64,000 bases of DNA from Caulobacter sp. RHG1 (GTDB lineage Bacteria > Pseudomonadota > Alphaproteobacteria > Caulobacterales > Caulobacteraceae), in assembly GCF_013181195.1 (NCBI RefSeq), contig NZ_SMZP01000003.1:124001-188000 (forward strand), written 5' to 3'. The notes under the pieces are model-generated. The model ran no database searches, was not told where the DNA came from, and saw nothing but the letters and a program-made list of their open reading frames with translations. Position 1 is the first letter of the stretch. Each line of letters begins with the position of its first letter. Below, in pieces: positions 16,015 to 22,118 of the stretch. A program made the translations under genes and the position numbers.

Positions 16015-17132
16015 TCGCCGCCTCCCGCATAGGCGCGCGCCGGACGGACCATGCAGCCCACCGCGCCGGTGTTGGTCGAAAGGCCCAGCTTGGGCAGCAG
16101 GCCGTCATAGCGGCCGCCAGCGGCCACGGGGCGCTCGTCGCCCAGCGCGGCCGAGCGCACCTCGAACAGCACGCCGTCGTAGTAGCCGAAGGCCCGGCCG
16201 AAGGCGGCGGCCAGGGTCGCGTGGTCCAGGGGCACGCCGCGCTGGGCCATGCCCTCCAGCCGCGACCGCCAGCCGGCGATGGCGGTCTTCAGGGCGCCGT
16301 CGTTGGGACCGGCCAGGGCGACGATGGCCGACAGCGCCGCGTCCGGACGGTCCGACACGGCCAGGAAGGCGCGAATGCGGTCGGCTTGCTCCGGATCGAG
16401 ACGACCGGCCTTGGCGGCCTCGGCGCGCTCGACCAGGCGGCGGGCGATCTCGGCTGGACGGCGGCCGCCGACGGGCTCGATGCCGGCCAGCGACCACAGC
16501 TCCTGCAGCACCTGGGCGGCTTCCGCCTCGGGCAGGCCCGCCAGCAGGGCGGCGATGCGCGACTGCTCACCGGACAGCGGCGCGGCGGCGTCGCCGTCCA
16601 GCTCGGCCTTCAGCTGCCGCGGCTTGGCGAACGACCGCTTCAGGCGCGCGGCCAGCGGGGCGGCAAGGTCCAGGCTGTCGACGAAGGCGGCGAACAGCGA
16701 GACGTCGCCGAGGATCAGCGACAGGTCGGTGCGCCCGCCGGCGGCCGAAGCCGCCCAGGCCAGGGCCGCGATCTCGGCGTCGGCGGCCACGGGATCGCCG
16801 GCCTCAAACGCCTCGACGCCGATCTGCAGGAACTCCTCGGCGCGGTCGGTGCCACGTGGGGCGACGCGGAACGCCTTGCCCTCGTAGCGGTAGCGGCCCG
16901 CCTGGTTCTGGGCCCTGGCCACGGCGACGGTGAAGTCAGGCCGCAGGCAGGCCTCCTCGCCGCCGTCGCCGGAGACGACGAACAGGCGCGAGCGCATGGC
17001 CTCGCCGGTCAGGTCCAGCAGCAGGCCCAGGGGCTGCAACACCGGCGCGTCGGTCAGGGTCGCCCCGGCGCTAAGCAGAGGAGCGCGGATGGCGTCGAGC
17101 GCCTCCGCCGGAATGGAACGCTCGAGCCTCAA
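16011..17132 (-). CDS. hisZ: ATP phosphoribosyltransferase regulatory subunit
   Basis: A 373-residue paralogue of histidyl-tRNA synthetase that activates HisG and makes it sensitive to histidine. It shares the class II synthetase core: PDFTVAVARAQNQAGRYRYEGKAFRV resembles motif 2, and AAFGRAFGYYDGVLFEVRSA and GRYDGLLPKLG mirror the synthetase's C-terminal region. It lacks a tRNA-binding C-terminal domain. It begins four bases after hisS and its stop overlaps the hisG start by four bases, so all three proteins are likely made in fixed proportion from one mRNA. Confidence 0.93.
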   Translation of the reverse strand: MRLERSIPAEALDAIRAPLLSAGATLTDAPVLQPLGLLLDLTGEAMRSRLFVVSGDGGEEACLRPDFTVAVARAQNQAGRYRYEGKAFRVAPRGTDRAEEFLQIGVEAFEAGDPVAADAEIAALAWAASAAGGRTDLSLILGDVSLFAAFVDSLDLAAPLAARLKRSFAKPRQLKAELDGDAAAPLSGEQSRIAALLAGLPEAEAAQVLQELWSLAGIEPVGGRRPAEIARRLVERAEAAKAGRLDPEQADRIRAFLAVSDRPDAALSAIVALAGPNDGALKTAIAGWRSRLEGMAQRGVPLDHATLAAAFGRAFGYYDGVLFEVRSAALGDERPVAAGGRYDGLLPKLGLSTNTGAVGCMVRPARAYAGGGE

Positions 17133-17136
17133 GTGA

Positions 17137-18615
17137 TTAGCCCCCGATGATCTTCTGCACGGCGGCGACCAGCTGGTCGCGCGGGATGGTCTGCTGGCCG
17201 GGCCGCTCGGCCTTCCAGGCGGCGTTGTCGGCCAGGCCCTGGGCGGCCATGCGGCCCGCGTCCAGGTCCTTGATGGTCACGGTGCCGGCGGCGATCTCGT
17301 CCCCGCCCAGCATGACCACGGCCGGCGCATTGCGGCGGTCGGCATATTTCATCTGCGGCTTCATGCCCGAGGTCCCGAGATAGACCTCGGCCGGAATGCC
17401 CTCCGCCCGCAGCTGTCCGACCACGGAGAAGTACTCGGGCATGTGCGCCTGGTCGAAGGTGATCAGCACCACCGGCCCGCGCGCGACGCCGCCCGGCTCA
17501 CGACCGGCCGCCCGCAACGCCGCCGCCAGGCGGGTGACGCCGAACGAGAAGCCCGTGGCCGGGGTCGCCGTCCCGGTGAACCGCGCCACCAGGTCGTCAT
17601 AGCGCCCGCCGCCGCCGATCGAGCCGAACGAGACCTTGTTCCCCTTCTCGTCGGTGGTGCTCAGCAGCAGCTCGGCCTCGAACACCGCGCCGGTATAGTA
17701 TTCCAGCCCCCGGACGATCGACGGATCGATGAAGGCCTGGTCGTCGGCGATGCCCAGGCTGGTCAGGGCCGCATCGATCCGCGACAGCTCCAGCAGGCCC
17801 TCGTCGCCCTCGGCCGAGCCGCCGATGACATTGGCCAGGTTACTCAGCGTCGCCGCGCGCCCGCCGGCTCCGGCGGACACGAAGTCCAGCACCGAGTCGA
17901 TCGCCTTGCCCTTCAGCCGCGCGCCCTTGGTGAAGTCGCCGCTCTCGTCCAGCCGCCCCTCGCCCAGCAACAGCCGCACGCCCTCGACGCCCAGGCGGTC
18001 CAGCTTGTCGACCGCGCGCAGCACGGCCAGCTTCTGGCCTGCGCTGTCGGCGCCCGCCGAGGTCAGCAGGCCGTTCAACAGCTTGCGATTGTTGATCTTC
18101 AGCACCGCAGCGCCGCGCGGCAGGCCGGCGGCTTCCAGCCCCTCGACCGCCATAGCGATGATCTCGGCGTCGGCCTCCGGACGGGCCGAGCCCACCGTGT
18201 CGGCGTCGCACTGGATGAACTGGCGGAAGCGCCCCGGCCCCGGCTTCTCGTTGCGCCACACCGGCCCAAAGGCGTAGCGGCGGAACGGCTTGGGGAGGGT
18301 CTCCCAGTTCTGGGCCGCGAACCGCGCCAGCGGCGCGGTCAGGTCGTAGCGCAGCGCCATCCACTGCTCGTCGTCGTCCTGCAGCGCGAACACGCCCTCG
18401 TTCGGACGGTCGCTGTCGGGCAGGAACTTGCCCAGGGCGTCGGCATATTCGAACGCCCCGGTGTCCAGCGCCTCAAAGCCGTAGCGCTCATAGACCGCCG
18501 ACACCGCCTCCAGGATCGCCCGCTCGGCCCGCAGGTCGCGCGCGCGCTTGTCGGCGAAGCCGCGGGGGGCGCGGGCTTCGGGGCGGAAGGTCTGTTCGGA
18601 AGTGTCGTCGGTCAT
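17137..18615 (-). CDS. hisS: histidyl-tRNA synthetase
   Basis: This enzyme charges tRNA-His in the cytoplasm. The 492 residues show class II motif 2 (WRNEKPGPGRFRQFIQCDAD), the His-specific HisA motif (VRGLEYYTGAVFEAEL) and a C-terminal anticodon-binding fold (PVVLITFDQAHMPEYFSVVG and on). It is longer than E. coli HisS (about 424), as seen in the alphaproteobacterial type. A ribosome site AAGGA sits nine bases before the ATG and could be partly hidden in a weak stem (CCTT with AAGG). It heads the hisS-hisZ-hisG operon behind a short His-rich leader, so both the charging enzyme and the pathway's first step may answer to charged tRNA-His. Confidence 0.95.
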   Translation of the reverse strand: MTDDTSEQTFRPEARAPRGFADKRARDLRAERAILEAVSAVYERYGFEALDTGAFEYADALGKFLPDSDRPNEGVFALQDDDEQWMALRYDLTAPLARFAAQNWETLPKPFRRYAFGPVWRNEKPGPGRFRQFIQCDADTVGSARPEADAEIIAMAVEGLEAAGLPRGAAVLKINNRKLLNGLLTSAGADSAGQKLAVLRAVDKLDRLGVEGVRLLLGEGRLDESGDFTKGARLKGKAIDSVLDFVSAGAGGRAATLSNLANVIGGSAEGDEGLLELSRIDAALTSLGIADDQAFIDPSIVRGLEYYTGAVFEAELLLSTTDEKGNKVSFGSIGGGGRYDDLVARFTGTATPATGFSFGVTRLAAALRAAGREPGGVARGPVVLITFDQAHMPEYFSVVGQLRAEGIPAEVYLGTSGMKPQMKYADRRNAPAVVMLGGDEIAAGTVTIKDLDAGRMAAQGLADNAAWKAERPGQQTIPRDQLVAAVQKIIGG

Positions 18616-18647
18616 CGGCGTCGGTCCTTAAATCTTCAAGGCTTCGA

Positions 18648-18751
18648 CGGATGGCGCTTTGCCAAGCCCCATCCGCTAGGCGGGGCTCTGGCTGGGTCGC
18701 TCGGCTTAGAGCGCGCGGACCCGGCCGATCCCGCGAGGCGAGGTCGGATGG
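18648..18751 (-). promoter_or_regulatory. candidate attenuator: mutually exclusive pairing segments before hisS
   Basis: Segment CGGATGG (18669-18675) can pair either with CCATCCG at 18745-18751, inside the leader's CAC-CAT-CCG codons, or with a second CCATCCG at 18648-18654. The second pairing closes a stem of CGGATGGGGC with GCGCCATCCG. A third choice pairs AGCCCC (18682-18687) with GGGGCT (18665-18670). No U-run follows, so the switch may act on translation or through Rho. Confidence 0.6.
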
Positions 18752-18786
18752 TGGTGGCAGCCGTGGTGATGCGGTGCGCGGGTCAT
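18706..18786 (-). CDS. hisL: putative histidine leader peptide of the his operon (26 aa)
   Basis: A short ORF of 26 codons, MTRAPHHHGCHHHP then TSPRGIGRVRAL and stop. It carries six His codons in eight positions (HHHGCHHH), far above chance, and ends 90 bases before hisS on the same strand. This is the layout of a transcription- or translation-attenuation leader: ribosomes would stall here when charged tRNA-His is scarce. There is no ribosome site before its ATG, but a Caulobacter-like -10 box (18795-18802) ends eight bases before it, so it may be translated from a leaderless mRNA. It is too short for ordinary gene finding. The call rests on position and composition. Confidence 0.75.
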   Translation of the reverse strand: MTRAPHHHGCHHHPTSPRGIGRVRAL

Positions 18787-18794
18787 CGGGGCGG

Positions 18795-18802
18795 GGTTTA
18801 GC
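18795..18802 (-). promoter_or_regulatory. candidate -10 element for the his leader
   Basis: Read on the minus strand this is GCTAAACC, which fits the Caulobacter housekeeping -10 consensus (GCTANAWC). It ends eight bases before the leader ATG, so transcription would begin at or very near the start codon. I see no good -35. Confidence 0.5.
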
Positions 18803-18883
18803 CTAGTGGGGCGTGCGGGGGAAGGGGTGAGGAGCTGTCCAATCCAATCGCGGCTCTGAACACCCGATAAGGGTACCGCCAGA

Positions 18884-20098
18884 ATGGCCAAGCTTAGAAA
18901 AGCGCCCTTAGATTGCATCATGGCCAGAAATCCGAACAACCGGCTCGAGCGCTGGGAAATCTCGATCGTGAAAGCGATGATGGCTACGCCTCCCCCCAAA
19001 AACGATCAGGACATTCTCGCCTACTTCACTCGCCCCACACGTTCGATCAATCATGGTCGAAACAAGGATATTCGGGACGGCAAAACTCACACCGGCATCC
19101 CACCCGCATCTCCCGAAGAGCTGGCCGCCTTCCTCGAATCTTGGCCAAACGTTGATGGCAACGGCCTAAATTTGATCGGCGACGAACTGCTAATCAAAGC
19201 GCGAGAAGCAATGCTTCACGCGGTGCAAGGATTCAACAATCCGAGAGCCCACTTCAAGTCTGAAATCTTCATCGTCACCGCTGTGATTGCATGGACTTAT
19301 TTGCTGCACGCACACTTCAAGCGGTTGGGCTTGGACTATCGGTATCGTGACCGCCATACAGGAAACGTACTTCAGACGCGGCACGGTGCGGACAAGCACT
19401 GGGAACTAGAGCAGTGTTTAGGACAAGCCGAGTGCCCGCTAGACGCGCCGACAAAGGCCAACCTCAAATTCCTCATCGGAATTCGTCACGAGATCGAGCA
19501 TCAGATGACGCGCCGAATTGATAACTTTGTCAGCGCTAAACTTCAGGCCTGCTGCCTAAACTTCAACACAGCGCTCAAGGCCATGTTTGGTTCGGAGTAC
19601 GGGCTCGACCGCGAACTCGGGGTAGCACTGCAATTTTCGGGGATAGCTAAATCGCAACGTGATCTCCTACTGAAAGACACCGATCTTCCAGCTCATCTGA
19701 TCGCGGCGCATCTGGCACATGAAGACGACCTACCGGACGAGGTCATCCGAGACCCTAAGTATGCCTATCGCGTCGCCTATGTTGAATTGTCGGTAAACTC
19801 CAAGGGAAAAGCTGACCAAGTTGTTGAATTCATTCGACCAGATTCAGCTGAAGGTCGTGAAATCGCTAGCGTTCTTGTTAAAGAGTCAGAGCGGAAGAAG
19901 CACAAGCCGAAAGATATCGTAGATATCATGAGGACTGAGGGACACCGTCAATTCAACCTGCATGCGCATACGCTTCTCTGGCAAGCAGCGGATGCCAAGA
20001 ACCCGATCCATAAATTCGGCGTAGAACTTCGGCCCGGCGATTGGTGGTGGTACGACAAGTGGCTAGAACACGTTCGGGTTCAACTTGCAGACGGCTAA
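18884..20098 (+). CDS. DUF3644 protein with HEPN-like RxxxxH motif
   Basis: A 404-residue protein of the DUF3644 type. The N-terminal part holds NDQDILAYFTRPTRSINHGR (residues 40-59), the usual lead of this family. The DUF3644 core spans about residues 98-215 (EAMLHAVQGFNNPRAHFKSE and the following helix). Within it R201-H-E-I-E-H206 fits the Rx4-6H motif of HEPN ribonucleases, which are common in toxins and anti-phage systems. The C-terminal 190 residues are unassigned. Base composition is about 50% GC, against roughly two thirds in neighbours, which points to recent transfer. The ATG at 18920 is an alternative start. It is divergent from the his leader. Function is unknown; an antiviral or toxin role is inference. 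Confidence 0.8.
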   Translation: MAKLRKAPLDCIMARNPNNRLERWEISIVKAMMATPPPKNDQDILAYFTRPTRSINHGRNKDIRDGKTHTGIPPASPEELAAFLESWPNVDGNGLNLIGDELLIKAREAMLHAVQGFNNPRAHFKSEIFIVTAVIAWTYLLHAHFKRLGLDYRYRDRHTGNVLQTRHGADKHWELEQCLGQAECPLDAPTKANLKFLIGIRHEIEHQMTRRIDNFVSAKLQACCLNFNTALKAMFGSEYGLDRELGVALQFSGIAKSQRDLLLKDTDLPAHLIAAHLAHEDDLPDEVIRDPKYAYRVAYVELSVNSKGKADQVVEFIRPDSAEGREIASVLVKESERKKHKPKDIVDIMRTEGHRQFNLHAHTLLWQAADAKNPIHKFGVELRPGDWWWYDKWLEHVRVQLADG

Positions 20099-20128
20099 CT
20101 ACCCTTAAAATCTCACGGCGAGACGATC

Positions 20129-20222
20129 GCAGGGCTGATCAGGTCACTCAAGGACCGCCCTCCGGGCGGCCGCCGCGCGGCGACGCCCGAGCGTCGTCCT
20201 TGACTGATCTGATCAGCCCTGC
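20129..20222. repeat. nested palindrome B after the DUF3644 gene
   Basis: Outer arms of 27 bases match at 25 positions; they begin GCAGGGCTGATCAG (20129-20142) and end with its complement at 20209-20222. Inside are CCGCCC-TCC-GGGCGG (20155-20169) and the palindrome CGCCGCGCGGCG (20171-20182). It could serve as a terminator, or be a mobile palindromic repeat. Confidence 0.8.
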
Positions 20223-20293
20223 ACGCTGCAGCCTCCAAGAGATTTAAGGCGCGCGCCGACCGTTGGGCGGCCGGGCAGCGTGGGGGAGCAGCT

Positions 20294-20854
20294 ATGAGTG
20301 ACTTGGTCGCGTGGCTGGAAGCGCACGACAAGCTAGCCGGATGGGCGCAATTTTTCGGCGCGGTGCTGGCCTTAGGCGTAACCTACATGACTGCTTTCGC
20401 ACCGACTTGGCGGCGTCGACAGCAGTTGCGGAGTACCGCAACGAGATTACTTTTGAATGGCGTTGAGGTCGTCGAGAGCTACCACCGCACATCGGCGAAC
20501 TTCGTTCCGTTCTCACTCTCCGCCCACACCGCAGCTCTCACGATGTCGGCTGTCGCAGACGACATTAATCGCTTTCCAATATTCGAGCTGGACGACCAAG
20601 GCCCCTACTCCGTCGCCAGACGGCTGACCTCCATGAGCACTATGCTTAAAACTAACAGCCTCTACCTCGACGACTTTGCAAAGAAAATTGACGGCCGCTT
20701 CGCGGATGACGAAGAGCGATACATCCTTAAGCTCATGCTAGACGACCAACTCAAGATGGTGATTGGCCTAGCCACAGGGGCTAAACTTGAGCGCCCAGTC
20801 TGGCCCGCTGATGAAATTGAGCCAATGAAAGCCGACGCCTCACAAACCAGTTAG
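20294..20854 (+). CDS. uncharacterised single-pass membrane protein (186 aa)
   Basis: I do not recognise this protein. Residues 1-13 are polar, residues 15-36 form one hydrophobic helix (GWAQFFGAVLALGVTYMTAF), and the rest (APTWRRRQQL onward) is a soluble, mostly helical cytoplasmic part. The layout of a short helix followed by a basic boundary and an alpha-helical domain is often seen in small accessory proteins of unknown role. The coding region is AT-richer than the chromosome around it, like the DUF3644 gene 195 bases upstream, so the two may have arrived together. A GGGGG run precedes the ATG. Confidence 0.68.
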   Translation: MSDLVAWLEAHDKLAGWAQFFGAVLALGVTYMTAFAPTWRRRQQLRSTATRLLLNGVEVVESYHRTSANFVPFSLSAHTAALTMSAVADDINRFPIFELDDQGPYSVARRLTSMSTMLKTNSLYLDDFAKKIDGRFADDEERYILKLMLDDQLKMVIGLATGAKLERPVWPADEIEPMKADASQTS

Positions 20855-20865
20855 CTCCCATTCAA

Positions 20866-20981
20866 CCGTCATCCCGCGACTTGTTAGCGGGACCCATTTG
20901 TCCGCCGCAGGTGAAGTGCGGACCTAAGCATTCACATGGAAGCTGAACCATGGGTCCCGCGCACAAGTCGCGAGATGACGG
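20866..20981. repeat. nested palindrome C
   Basis: Outer 19-base arms (20866-20884 and 20963-20981) match with one mismatch. Inner 11-base arms GCGGGACCCAT (20887-20897) and ATGGGTCCCGC (20950-20960) match exactly. A third pair, GTCCGC with GTGCGGAC, closes the middle. It starts 12 bases after the membrane-protein gene. Confidence 0.85.
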
Positions 20982-21000
20982 TTGGGTGGAGCGGCGGGGA

Positions 21001-21050
21001 GCGCCCCCTCCGGCCCTCTGGGCCACCTCCCCCGCGATGCGGGGGAGGAG
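21001..21050. repeat. half copy of repeat family A
   Basis: It starts GCGCCCCCTCCG and holds CCACCTCCCCCGC facing GCGGGGGAGG. It lacks the distal GACGGAGGGGGCGC arm present in the copies at 6151 and 14554, so it looks truncated. Confidence 0.75.
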
Positions 21051-21455
21051 ACGGCCGCCACCGATCCTCTCTCAGAGAGATCGACTACGAGCGTTCAGCG
21101 CGCTCTATCCCCGGCGCTCGCGATCTCGCAACCAACGAAATCAATCACTTCCCACTTTCTCGCGCCAATCCATCCTCCGCGTTCAGCGCGGCCCCATACT
21201 CATCTGGTCCCCGTCGCAGGGGGAGGGCGCTTGGATCCGGCCCAAAGCGGCGATGGGGATAGGTTGAGCGGGGCCGCTGATGGCTCCCGGCGACCTCGTC
21301 AGGTCGTGCGGCTTACTCTTTAGGAGCGCGCACGAGTGACGGGATCGCTCGGGATCAAGGCTGACAGCGGAGCGACAGGGCGGTGACCGTTAAAGCCGCC
21401 TATCGTGGAGCGTCGGGGTCGAGACGGATGTAGCCGATCGACTTGCTCTGCGCCC

Positions 21456-21597
21456 GTCCGGGGGTTCTTGGAGTCCCGGGCCGATAAGGCCCACGCCCTC
21501 CGCCCTCACGGACAAGAACAGCCTGGCGGAGCGGTAAGCGAGCCGAAACGCAAAACAAACCTTACGGTATCCGGGTTCGCCCGGCCGCTCCGTCGCC
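21456..21597 (+). ncRNA. candidate structured RNA (two-hairpin module and three-way junction)
   Basis: The 3' part is a tidy three-way junction: GGAGCGG (21528-21534) with CCGCTCC (21585-21591), extended by GGC with GCC; GTAAG (21534-21538) with CTTAC (21561-21565), which competes for one base; and CCGGG-TTCG-CCCGG (21571-21584). The 5' part has GGGCC-GATAA-GGCCC (21478-21492) inside GTCCG (21456-21460) and CGGAC (21509-21513). I do not recognise an RNA family and see no clear promoter or terminator, so the call is tentative. It could be a regulatory leader of the small gene at 21674. Confidence 0.4.
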
Positions 21598-21673
21598 TCC
21601 CCATCCAACTTCAGCGGCCCGCCGCGTGAAGCGGCGAAGCCGTGCGTCCCCTGCCCTGCAACGGAGCTGACCC

Positions 21674-21982
21674 ATGCCCAAATCCAAACCGCCGCGCCGC
21701 AAGCGCCCTCGCCGCGTCGTCAGCATCAGCCGCTGGGCGCTGGACTGCTACGACCAGTTGGAGCGCCTGACCGAGCGAGCCGAGAAAGAGGCCGAGGCGC
21801 TGGCCGACAGGGTCCCGCCCGAGGAACTGGCGACGATGCGGGCGACCTGCGCCGAGAACCGGCGGATCTTCGCCGAATGCCGCGCCGAACTGGTCGCCCC
21901 CAGCCGCACGCCCGTGCTGGATCGGCTTGCGACAGAGGCGCGACAACGCGCCAAACGGCTGGCAGCCCAAAGACCTCGTTAA
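21674..21982 (+). CDS. small basic uncharacterised protein (102 aa)
   Basis: The 102 residues start with a strongly basic stretch (MPKSKPPRRKRPRRVVSISR). They continue as a charged helical region (DQLERLTERAEKEAEALADR), probably a coiled coil, and end RQRAKRLAAQRPR. It may bind nucleic acid through the basic ends, but that is a guess from charge. Codon use is like the main chromosome, unlike the two genes before it. A ribosome-site-like GGAG lies 10 bases before the ATG. No family is recognised. Confidence 0.65.
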   Translation: MPKSKPPRRKRPRRVVSISRWALDCYDQLERLTERAEKEAEALADRVPPEELATMRATCAENRRIFAECRAELVAPSRTPVLDRLATEARQRAKRLAAQRPR

Positions 21983-22118
21983 AAGGTTCTAAAGTCTAAG
22001 CCCGTATCGCCACATGAACATCCCGTAATGATGTCGCCGATGTAACCTACCTTTCGGCCTTGTAACTTGAGATGAACGGTCGCCGACGCCAGACATCTCC
22101 TCGAAGAGGGGAAGACTG

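Larger units (their letters stand above)
20855..21673. other. 819-base stretch without a credible protein gene
   Basis: This gap holds, in order, nested palindrome C (20866-20981), a half copy of repeat family A (21001-21050), about 250 bases where I see nothing definite, and a segment with several compatible stems (21456-21597). Open frames here have no ribosome sites, overlap one another and look like shadows. Confidence 0.7.

Noticed and set aside
21528-21591. tRNA-like fold (7-base-pair outer stem)
   Set aside because: The last arm has a four-base TTCG loop and not a seven-base T-loop, there is no proper anticodon arm, and the spacing is too short.
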